Below, piece by piece: positions 57,366 through 64,000 of a stretch of 64,000 bases of DNA. The notes beneath the pieces were generated by a model, which was given only the letters and a program-made list of their open reading frames with translations, was not told the origin of the DNA and made no database searches. A program made the position numbers and the translations under genes. The number at the start of each line of letters is the position of its first letter. Position 1 is the stretch's first letter. This stretch comes from an uncultured Pelagibacteraceae bacterium (lineage in GTDB: Bacteria; Pseudomonadota; Alphaproteobacteria; Pelagibacterales; Pelagibacteraceae). The DNA lies in contig CACLNT010000002.1 in assembly GCA_902608385.1 (NCBI GenBank), positions 36,924 to 100,923 on the forward strand, given 5' to 3'.

Positions 57366-57833
57366 CTAATTTTTTAGAGCTGGAAATACCGGGTTAGCTT
57401 TTTGAAATAGTTTTTGATACTCCTGCTTTATACATCTGTTAGAAACATATTGAATTTTATTATCTTCAGCAATTTTTTTTGCTTCATCATTTTGAATTCC
57501 ATACTGTAACCAAATAACTTTGCTTCCAATTTTAACTGCTTCATTAGCAAATCCAGGTGTTTCTTTTGAAGGTCGAAAGATATCAACAATGTCTATTTTT
57601 TCAGAAATTTTATCTAAACTTGCAACTACTGTTTCTCCGTTTATTACTTCACCCTCAGCAAAAGGATTGACTGGAAATACTTTGTATCCAAAATTCTGCA
57701 TATATTTCATTACCACATTTGCAGGTTTTCTTTTTAAATTTTTTGGATCTTCACCTTTTTTTTCTGAACTTACTCCAATCATTGCAATTGTTTTTGAGTT
57801 TTTAAGAATATTTTTTATTTGATCATCACTCAT
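57366..57833 (-). CDS. CoA-binding protein (YccU type)
   Basis: A 155-residue Rossmann-like CoA-binding domain. IKNILKNSKTIAMIGVSSEKKGEDPKNLKRKPANVVMKYMQNFGYKVFPVNPFAEGEVING and KVIWLQYGIQNDEAKKIAEDNKIQYVSNRCIKQEY fit YccU. Function not established. It overlaps the flavin reductase stop by 4 bases. Confidence 0.83.
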   Translation of the reverse strand: MSDDQIKNILKNSKTIAMIGVSSEKKGEDPKNLKRKPANVVMKYMQNFGYKVFPVNPFAEGEVINGETVVASLDKISEKIDIVDIFRPSKETPGFANEAVKIGSKVIWLQYGIQNDEAKKIAEDNKIQYVSNRCIKQEYQKLFQKANPVFPALKN

Positions 57834-58450
57834 TTATTTTTCCATTTTGGATGGTGCATTTTAAATTTGGAAGTGACTGTAGTATATTCTGAATATCCCA
57901 GTCGCGCAACATAACGCATAGACGCACTATCTACACGTCCTTTTTTTATAAATTTATTATCAATAAATATTCCAATAACCTCACCAATGACAATCGTACC
58001 ATATTTCTTAGAATTGGATTTTAACTTTAAAGTTTTTAGCAATTTACATTCTAGATTCACAGGACTTTCAGCAACAGACGGGGCTTTTACTTTTTTTGAT
58101 TTACGCTTTTTAAGCTTTGTAAATTTAAATTCATCAACATCTGAAGGTGCATCTATGGATGAGAGAGCCATCTGTTTCCGTGTTTTTGAAGTAGCAAAAT
58201 TAACAACAAATTCTTTAGTTGAAAGAATATTTGATAGAGAATCTTTATACCTATTATTTGAAATTGATGCCTCTTCAGAGAACATAACTTGCGGTGGATA
58301 GTCAGCCACGGCATTAAAATATGAATAAGGTGCTAAATTTGGTATGCCTTTTTTGCTTATAGTTGAAATCCAACCTATGGGTCTTGGAAAAATGAGAGAT
58401 TTATATGGATCAATAGAAAATGGATGTCCTTTTTTTGGTTCATAAAACAT
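57830..58450 (-). CDS. Flavin reductase family protein
   Basis: Starting at 58450 gives 206 residues (MFYEPKKGHPFSIDPYKSLIFPRPIGWIST), with the ribosome site GGGAGG 6 bases upstream; an ATG at 58489 would add 13 residues that include the site itself. Features: RPIGWISTISKKGIPNLAPYSYFNAV, EFVVNFAT and VGEVIGIFIDN, as in FMN-binding split-barrel flavin reductases. It would supply reduced flavin or reduce a quinone-like compound. Upstream of the CoA-binding gene. Confidence 0.83.
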   Translation of the reverse strand: MFYEPKKGHPFSIDPYKSLIFPRPIGWISTISKKGIPNLAPYSYFNAVADYPPQVMFSEEASISNNRYKDSLSNILSTKEFVVNFATSKTRKQMALSSIDAPSDVDEFKFTKLKKRKSKKVKAPSVAESPVNLECKLLKTLKLKSNSKKYGTIVIGEVIGIFIDNKFIKKGRVDSASMRYVARLGYSEYTTVTSKFKMHHPKWKNK

Positions 58451-58510
58451 TGATCCTCCCGCAGAAAATAGTTTAAAAAAATATATCAAATAAATTTATT
58501 TGATCATCTC

Positions 58511-59284
58511 TCATTTATTTTTCCATTTTGGTTTTCTTTTTTCTAAAAAAGCAGATATTCCTTCTTTAGCGTCCATTGCCATCATATTTAAAGTCATCAT
58601 TCTACTTGTATATGCATAAGCTTTTCTTAAAGGCATTTCTAATTGTTTATAAAATGCTTGCTTTCCAATCTTTATTGTTAAATTTGATTTTGATGCAATT
58701 GTTTTTGCTGTTTTTAAAACTTCACTATTTAATTTTTTTTTTGAATAATAATCATTAATTAAACCTATTTCTTTAGCATAATTTGCTTTTATAGGTTCCC
58801 CTGTTAAAAGCATCTTCATCATTCTTTTTCTATTTACTTTTCTACTAACAGCAACCATCGGTGTGCTACAAAATAATCCTATATTTACTCCAGGAGTAGC
58901 AAACATTGCATCATTTGTGCTATAAGCTAAATCACAACTGGCAGCTAATTGACAACCAGCTGCATAAGCTGCTCCATGCACTTTCGCTATTACTGGTTTT
59001 CTTCCCTCAACTATTTGTAACATTAATTTTGAACAAAGATTAAATAATTTAAGATACTTAGATCTTTTTTTTAAATTTCTTACTTCTTTTAAATTATGAC
59101 CGGCACTAAAACCTTTTCCTGCTCCTTCTAAAATTATTACTTTTGTAGAATTATCTTTGTCAATTTTTTTAAAAGTATTTAAAAGGGCATTTAAAGTTAC
59201 AAAAGATAAAGAATTATAAGTTTTTGGATCATTAATTTTTACATTTTTAATTCCGTGTCCTAAATTTTTTACTAAAACATTCAT
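58511..59284 (-). CDS. Enoyl-CoA hydratase/isomerase family protein
   Basis: A 257-residue crotonase-fold protein. GAGKGFSAGHNLKEV (oxyanion hole) and AKVHGAAYAAGCQLAASCDLAYSTNDAMFATPGVNIGLF (second oxyanion Gly and acidic position) are present. The latter has Pro-Gly-Val near the catalytic acid position, like ECHDC3-type proteins. The genes upstream are carnitine-dehydrogenase-like and oxygenase-like. Exact reaction unknown. Confidence 0.85.
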   Translation of the reverse strand: MNVLVKNLGHGIKNVKINDPKTYNSLSFVTLNALLNTFKKIDKDNSTKVIILEGAGKGFSAGHNLKEVRNLKKRSKYLKLFNLCSKLMLQIVEGRKPVIAKVHGAAYAAGCQLAASCDLAYSTNDAMFATPGVNIGLFCSTPMVAVSRKVNRKRMMKMLLTGEPIKANYAKEIGLINDYYSKKKLNSEVLKTAKTIASKSNLTIKIGKQAFYKQLEMPLRKAYAYTSRMMTLNMMAMDAKEGISAFLEKRKPKWKNK

Positions 59285-59324
59285 ATTTTTTTTATTCTAT
59301 AAGATTATTTGTTTGAGTCATTAA

Positions 59325-60263
59325 TCATTTTCTTATTTTGTTTTCGTATTTTTTTCTTAACTTTTGAAGGTTAACTAAATATTCGTCTCTTATATTTGAT
59401 ATCATTGCAACAGATTTTCCTTTAGCTTGTTGTTTGGTGCCTTTAATAACCCTTGATGATAGTTTTTTAGACAATTTTGGTGCTTTTAGTTTAGTCCAAG
59501 GTAATTTTAAAGCGGGGCCAAATTGTTTTAACATATGTTTCATTCCTGCTTTACCTCCGGCCAAATGAAATGTTAAAAAAGTTCCCATTAATGACCATCT
59601 TAATCCAGGTCCATCTTCTATTGCTCTATCTAAATCTTTGGTTGTTGCGTAGCCTTCATTAATTATATGTAAAGCTTCTCTCCATAATGCTTCTTGAAGT
59701 CTATCAGCTAAATATCCTGGTAATTCTTTTTTAACCATAATTGGATTCATAGAGATTGATTTATAAAATCTATTTGCTTTATTAAGAAATTTTTTTTGTG
59801 TTTTTTTTCCAGGTACAACCTCTACTCCTGGACACAAATAAACTGGATTAAATGGATGACCAATTATTGTTCGGCTAGGAAATTTGCATCTTGAATATAT
59901 TTTTGTAGGTAATAAACCTGATGAGCTTGATGAAATAATAACATTAGGTTTTGAATATTTTCCAATTTCATACATCAATTGAGTTTTTATTTTATAATTT
60001 TCTACTGCATTTTCTTGAATAAAATCTGCTGATTTGACTGCTTCTTTTATTGAATTGACGTATTCAAAATTATTTAGATTAAGTTTTTTTTTATTAAATA
60101 GCTTTTTAGTATGTGGCCATGAACTTTTTATTTCATTAATTATTTTTTTTTTTAATTTTAAATTTTTGTCATAAGCAATAACTTTTTTATTGTGTGCTAA
60201 AAATCTAATTATCCAGCCTGTACCTATTACACCAGTTCCAATAACAGCTATTTTTTTTATCAT
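59325..60263 (-). CDS. L-carnitine dehydrogenase-like 3-hydroxyacyl-CoA dehydrogenase
   Basis: A 312-residue NAD enzyme. The Rossmann motif is IAVIGTGVIGTGWIIRFLAH (about residues 4-23). Later segments SADFIQENAVENYKIKTQL, ISSSSSGLLPTKI, GHPFNPVYLCPGVEVVPGKKT, VKKELPGYLADRLQEALWREALHIINEG, and MGTFLTFHLAGGKAGMKHMLKQFGPALKLPWTKL are those of L-carnitine dehydrogenase (also lambda-crystallin-like). Carnitine would be oxidised to 3-dehydrocarnitine. No carnitine thioesterase is nearby. One-base gap to the 2OG-oxygenase gene upstream. Confidence 0.68.
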   Translation of the reverse strand: MIKKIAVIGTGVIGTGWIIRFLAHNKKVIAYDKNLKLKKKIINEIKSSWPHTKKLFNKKKLNLNNFEYVNSIKEAVKSADFIQENAVENYKIKTQLMYEIGKYSKPNVIISSSSSGLLPTKIYSRCKFPSRTIIGHPFNPVYLCPGVEVVPGKKTQKKFLNKANRFYKSISMNPIMVKKELPGYLADRLQEALWREALHIINEGYATTKDLDRAIEDGPGLRWSLMGTFLTFHLAGGKAGMKHMLKQFGPALKLPWTKLKAPKLSKKLSSRVIKGTKQQAKGKSVAMISNIRDEYLVNLQKLRKKYENKIRK

Positions 60264-61115
60264 TTAATCTGCCAAACCATCAGCTCTAGGTTTGTTTCTT
60301 TCTAAATGAATTGGTAATACTTTTCCATATATAGCTCTTGAATGCTCTGGTGTGTTTACCCTCCAAGGGTCTAAAACATAAGCTGGTATACAAAGATACC
60401 TTGAACGATTTCCTTCTATTTTTGTAACTCTATGAAGCGTGAAACGACCTTTAAAGATTTGCAAATCACCTGGTTCTAATTCTAACTGTCGAACTCTTTT
60501 ACGATCCCCGTCTAGTACTTTTTTAACTTCTTCGAAATTTTCATTTCCTGGCTCTCTAATATATGGACAATATTCAAACACTCCACCTTTCTCTGGTTTT
60601 TGTATCATTATACTTAAAGTAAATTCACAACTGTCAAAATGCCATGGAAGAATACCATTTGGTTTCATAACATTATAAGCATGACAAGCCAAAGGGTCAG
60701 CCCATCGATAAATTGGAGATACTCCAACACAAGCTGATACAAAATTTAGAAGTTCTTGTTGTTCATAAAGAAATTTCATTTCTGAGTCTTTATCAAAAAG
60801 ATCTGAATTTAAATATCCATTGTAACGTTTAGAAAATATTCGTTTAGGATGATTTTTTTCTAATGAAGGTTCGTCTGTAGAATGTAAATAAGGATTAATA
60901 CTTTCTTTAGACATATAAACCTCATCAACTTGTTTTTCTAACTCAGTGTTCATTACTTTTAAAGATTTTGGTAAAATAAAATTAGAAATAGTTGAGCAGC
61001 TAAATTGATCTAAGTCAGCTTTACATTTATGTATTATATCTTTTATTTTTGGAGAGTTTAAATCTTGGATTGGATATTTTTCTAAGTCTACAATGTTTTT
61101 AAGTCGATCGTTCAT
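60264..61115 (-). CDS. Phytanoyl-CoA dioxygenase-like 2OG-Fe(II) oxygenase
   Basis: A 283-residue enzyme without signal peptide. The iron facial triad is seen in LPWHFDSCEFTLSIMI (HxD) and GRFTLHRVTKIEGNRSRYLCIP (distal His and the Arg that anchors 2-oxoglutarate). The sequence between, KGGVFEYCPYIREPG, fits the PhyH fold. Substrate is likely a small carbon acid or amine; the downstream carnitine-dehydrogenase-like gene with no gap suggests a shared pathway. The start leads the run with the nucleotidyltransferase upstream. Confidence 0.7.
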   Translation of the reverse strand: MNDRLKNIVDLEKYPIQDLNSPKIKDIIHKCKADLDQFSCSTISNFILPKSLKVMNTELEKQVDEVYMSKESINPYLHSTDEPSLEKNHPKRIFSKRYNGYLNSDLFDKDSEMKFLYEQQELLNFVSACVGVSPIYRWADPLACHAYNVMKPNGILPWHFDSCEFTLSIMIQKPEKGGVFEYCPYIREPGNENFEEVKKVLDGDRKRVRQLELEPGDLQIFKGRFTLHRVTKIEGNRSRYLCIPAYVLDPWRVNTPEHSRAIYGKVLPIHLERNKPRADGLAD

Positions 61116-61121
61116 TGAATT

Positions 61122-61496
61122 TTACTTCAACTTTCCGTCTTCTCTCATTTTAGCTCTAATTTTCGTAGCTGAAATTTTTTGTATCTCTTCAGGCATAACT
61201 ATTTCTTCTATTTTGTAACCTACTCCTCTTCCATAACAAATATTTGTTATGTTCGGTACTAACATAATTTTGAATCTGCCTTCATATTTAGGGTTTAATC
61301 TTTCTTCGATATTTTTTTTTACTGTTTCGAAGTCAAAAGGATTATCATCTACGCCTTGAACATCTCTTATTAGAAAACAAACCTGACCAGTTTTTTTTAT
61401 TGTTTCTTCAAATAAAGCAAAATGACCATCGTGAAATGGCTGCCATCTTCCTAACATTTGTGCGGTTGGTTTTTTATTGTCCCATTCGTAGCTCAT
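61122..61496 (-). CDS. Small nucleotidyltransferase (cytidylyltransferase-like fold)
   Basis: A 124-residue protein. LGRWQPFHDGHFALFEETIKKTG contains the HxGH-like nucleotide motif (FHDGH), VCFLIRDVQGVDDNP follows, and ISATKIRAKMREDG near the end resembles the ISSTxxR motif that binds the phosphates. This is the fold of NadD/CoaD/APS-type adenylyltransferases. It is 6 bases before the PhyH-like gene. With a possible APS-kinase-like gene downstream of the window edge, a sugar or sulfate nucleotide role is only a guess. Confidence 0.65.
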   Translation of the reverse strand: MSYEWDNKKPTAQMLGRWQPFHDGHFALFEETIKKTGQVCFLIRDVQGVDDNPFDFETVKKNIEERLNPKYEGRFKIMLVPNITNICYGRGVGYKIEEIVMPEEIQKISATKIRAKMREDGKLK

Positions 61497-61528
61497 AAGA
61501 ATTTTAGTTTATTCCTAATAAAAAAAAA

Positions 61529-63808
61529 TTAAAAGACTTTATTTAGATTTATACTTGCTTCTTTATTATTACCTAAATTAGTTAAATCATCATTTAAATT
61601 GAAAGTTAAATTGTAACCATTAATATTTTTCTTTATTTTAAATTGTGACATTAAATTCTCAGAACCATTAACTGAAAATGCATACTCTGTATCTTTATTA
61701 GGCAAGTATCCTAAAGCAATATATATGTTATCCGTATACCCTGAACCGAAAGCATGGTTTCTCTCATATATTACAAAAATACTGTAATGCTTTGGAAAAA
61801 TTATATCAAAACCAATCTCACCGTTAAGATTGTGTAATGCTCCGGTATGTAATGTGTCATTAAACGATGTGGTGCGGTCTGAAACATATCTATATTTAAA
61901 GTTAGAGGAACGATCCATATCAGCCACATATTCTAATTTTCCATGTCTTTTGAATTCATATTTATCATTTGATAAATCTTCAACTAACGCCATCGTTACT
62001 CTCACCTTTTTCGTTCTCACATGTTGATCTTCAACGATAATCGCACCAGTGCCAGCTTCTTGATATCCATTTAACATGGTATGCCCAAAATCAAATTGTC
62101 CAGAAGGTATGAGGATTAAATTATTCTTTTTATACTCATCTTTAATTTTCACTGTACCGTATATTTGATTTCCTGTTCTATCCGCAGTTAAGTTTTTGCC
62201 ATCAAGAACAGTAAGTATATCTGATCTTATTTTTCCTATTCCAAAGATCCTATCAACATATCTTGTGTCATCTTTAATAGGTGATGTACTATAATATGTA
62301 ATATTATAAGTATTTGAATCTAAATTACTTCCAGCACTACCAACATCGACATCATCATTTCCATACCTAAAAGCAAGTCCACTTATACCGTAATCATCTG
62401 TAAATCTATCATAACCAAAAGTTAAAGAATTTGTATGAACCTCTTTTGTTGATGCAATACTAGTGTCGCCTACTCTTCCAAGAGAAACACTACCTTCGCT
62501 CCAATAAAAATAGTTTTTATTTGAATCTTTATTATTTTTAGAAGTTGATATTTTTTTAAATGATGAAATTGGCAATGCTTCTAAAGATGAAAGCATACTG
62601 TTTGAAAAATTTAATTTTATATTTTGATTAGATAAATTTTGTTTATCTTTATTTCTTCTAATCCACTTAAGTCTATTTAAAGCTGAGTTTGTTGAAAGAG
62701 TAATTGATCTTTTTGCTAATTCAATTTGAGCTTCTGCCATTCCAGTTCTATCACTATTTTCAGTAATCGAAGGACAATTTCCTGCAATAATATTGAAAGG
62801 ACAAGCTAAATCGTATTCGAATACATCTTCGGTTGATCTCTGCCCTGTTGAACTATCAACAGTAATAAACATTTTTAAGCCGTTTGCACTAAATGCGATT
62901 CCTCTTGGTTGAGTAACATTAGATGATGTTAAAGTATGCAAATTGACTGTTCCATCTGTTGTGGATGATGATAAATCAAACGAGGATCCAATTGTAATTT
63001 GTGTAACAGTATAGCTGTTATGATCGACCATAAAAATTCTTTTTCCATTCAAACCAAATGTCATGGCCATATAATTATTACTTCCAGTTCCAATTCGAAT
63101 TCCTGCATTAGTGTTTAGTGTTAATGTTGTTACATCATATGCGGTTGAAAGATTATATTCTAAAATTCTACCAGCACTAGTAGCTTCAGTACCTTTGTAA
63201 GATATAAATACTTTTGTACCATCCTCATTAAAGTTAATACCTTGTGAGCGATTTCTTTTTTGTTGTGCTGCATCAGTACTTCCATCTCTATCTCCAGCTA
63301 GACTTCCATCTTGCAAATCATCAGAATCTAAATCTGTGGTAGTTTGTGCAAATTCACATGTTGAAATATCATAGGCTGAAGTTAAATCGAACCTATATAT
63401 ACCATCTAGATCTGCACCTGGTACATTACCGCCGCTTCCGTATACAGTAAAAAGTTTAAGTCCATCACTACTAAATTCTAAGTCGATGATTCTATTTGTG
63501 CCACTTCCAGTACCGTCTCCATAATCTAAATAACATCTTGCGCTATCACCTGCATAAGTTCCTGTAGAAATATCATAGGGTGTTGAAAGATTATATTGAT
63601 TTACATACATATGATCATCACTATGAGTACCCCCTTGATAAAGTAAAAACATTTTTGTCCCATCATCATTAAAATGAATACCGCTCATTGAGTTAGAATC
63701 TCCGTCAGCAAATTCTTGGTCATCTACTTCGGTAACCATAGCTCCAAAGGAATTGGAAATTGGAAATAAAAATAGTAAAACTAAGATAATTTTTTTTAGA
63801 AAATTCAT
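61529..63808 (-). CDS. Exported beta-propeller protein with C-terminal beta-barrel
   Basis: A 759-residue protein with a signal peptide (KKIILVLLFLFPISNSFGA). Residues of about 20-340 hold at least five repeats of the kind GIxFNxDGTKMFxxY (GIHFNDDGTKMFLLY, EFSSDGLKLFTVYG, GINFNEDGTKVFISYKG, TFGLNGKRIFMVDHN, AFSANGLKMFITVDS), typical of propeller blades. From about residue 430 the sequence is of alternating polar/hydrophobic strands (FGYDRFTDDYGISGLAFRYGNDDVD, GEIGFDIIFPKHYSIFVIYERNHAFG) and ends in Phe, as outer-membrane autotransporter barrels do. Surface location is likely; binding partner unknown. Confidence 0.72.
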   Translation of the reverse strand: MNFLKKIILVLLFLFPISNSFGAMVTEVDDQEFADGDSNSMSGIHFNDDGTKMFLLYQGGTHSDDHMYVNQYNLSTPYDISTGTYAGDSARCYLDYGDGTGSGTNRIIDLEFSSDGLKLFTVYGSGGNVPGADLDGIYRFDLTSAYDISTCEFAQTTTDLDSDDLQDGSLAGDRDGSTDAAQQKRNRSQGINFNEDGTKVFISYKGTEATSAGRILEYNLSTAYDVTTLTLNTNAGIRIGTGSNNYMAMTFGLNGKRIFMVDHNSYTVTQITIGSSFDLSSSTTDGTVNLHTLTSSNVTQPRGIAFSANGLKMFITVDSSTGQRSTEDVFEYDLACPFNIIAGNCPSITENSDRTGMAEAQIELAKRSITLSTNSALNRLKWIRRNKDKQNLSNQNIKLNFSNSMLSSLEALPISSFKKISTSKNNKDSNKNYFYWSEGSVSLGRVGDTSIASTKEVHTNSLTFGYDRFTDDYGISGLAFRYGNDDVDVGSAGSNLDSNTYNITYYSTSPIKDDTRYVDRIFGIGKIRSDILTVLDGKNLTADRTGNQIYGTVKIKDEYKKNNLILIPSGQFDFGHTMLNGYQEAGTGAIIVEDQHVRTKKVRVTMALVEDLSNDKYEFKRHGKLEYVADMDRSSNFKYRYVSDRTTSFNDTLHTGALHNLNGEIGFDIIFPKHYSIFVIYERNHAFGSGYTDNIYIALGYLPNKDTEYAFSVNGSENLMSQFKIKKNINGYNLTFNLNDDLTNLGNNKEASINLNKVF

Positions 63809-63824
63809 AAAAAAAATAACTATC

Positions 63825-64000
63825 TTATTTTTTTAAATCTTCATATATTTTAGGCGCCCAAAGCTGTGCATCCTGAGAAGTGACATGAAAGTTATATTTT
63901 TCAGGTTTTACGAACATTTGATTTGTGTCGTCAAATCTGCCTTTTTGGATGGTATCTACCCAAACAATATAATCTGCTGGAAATAAACTTCTAGCTGCTG
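63825..64000 (-). CDS. 3' part of an APS-kinase-like or nucleotide-binding gene (cut by window edge)
   Basis: The last 58 codons of a gene that starts beyond the window. The sequence RSLFPADYIVWVDTIQKGRF and then DDTNQMFVKPEKYNFHVT reads like the C-terminal part of adenylylsulfate-kinase-like proteins, in which 'DTIxxGRFEDTNKMFxxPExYDF' is common. It ends APKIYEDLKK. I cannot confirm the P-loop that would settle this. It precedes the beta-propeller gene by 17 bases on the same strand. Confidence 0.45.
   Translation of the reverse strand, partial: AARSLFPADYIVWVDTIQKGRFDDTNQMFVKPEKYNFHVTSQDAQLWAPKIYEDLKK

Noticed and set aside
57520..57822. Open frame antisense to the CoA-binding gene
   Set aside because: A hydrophobic-looking product arises from the complement of a lysine-rich gene; no start signal and the sense gene is secure.

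Overview
This window looks like chromosome from a streamlined marine alphaproteobacterium of the SAR11 (Pelagibacterales) type. The DNA is very A+T-rich, with no non-coding gap above about 160 bases and many start/stop overlaps. The gene content is what is known for that group: Xsc, an aprM-aprB-aprA sulfite oxidase set, a dimethylglycine dehydrogenase with its ETF chain, a Fur-type iron ABC operon, and a symporter behind a TPP riboswitch (thiV-like). The assignment rests on gene content and base composition; no 16S or other marker gene is present. I saw no tRNA, rRNA, CRISPR array, insertion sequence or prophage.

Layout. 1-9253: an SDR fragment, an NCS1 permease, a GMC oxidoreductase, a TerC-like protein, a second SDR, an M23 peptidase, a methyltransferase, an M24 hydrolase lacking metal ligands, a glycosyltransferase and a saccharopine-dehydrogenase-like protein. 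9254-12981: an accessory block with two gene remnants (the 5' end of an FAD oxidoreductase joined to the 3' end of an xsc gene), then a cassette of carbamoyltransferase, SGNH hydrolase, DUF5989-like peptide and SxtJ-like membrane protein. 12983-20553: a sulfonate/sulfite module of xsc, divergent suyAB-like genes, and an operon aprM-aprB-aprA-unknown-cytochrome c-thioredoxin-like. Together these could release sulfite from C2/C3 sulfonates and oxidise it to APS. 20605-25479: pabB-pabA-pabC, an MFS transporter and metC. 25560-29764: a 27-residue basic peptide, a membrane protein, DUF1015, serC and serA. 29765-39246: formamidase-like and asparaginase-like genes, mnmA, cysQ, recX, an ABA4-like protein, a glycosyltransferase, HU, rseP and a rhomboid protease.

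39271-44870: two uptake systems facing the same way. The iron(III) ABC operon starts behind a Fur-like palindrome and carries a long hairpin between its binding-protein and permease parts. Directly downstream is a compact TPP riboswitch whose 3' end is also the ribosome-binding site of a Na+/solute symporter (thiV). 44899-49833: folE-acuI-lysR-nnrD, then hisI, a 2OG-oxygenase-like gene and DUF2237. 49834-55611: dimethylglycine dehydrogenase, etfB, etfA and ETF-quinone oxidoreductase, a complete route for electrons from methylated glycine to quinone. 55661-64000: envelope and redox genes, an enoyl-CoA hydratase, a carnitine-dehydrogenase-like protein, a 2OG oxygenase, a small nucleotidyltransferase, a beta-propeller/beta-barrel surface protein, and the end of a possible APS-kinase-like gene.

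Most interesting points: the carbamoyltransferase cassette bounded by a repeat of the xsc 3' end; the remnant gene fusion beside it; the unknown 116-residue protein inside the apr operon; the riboswitch-thiV unit; and the hairpin within the iron operon.
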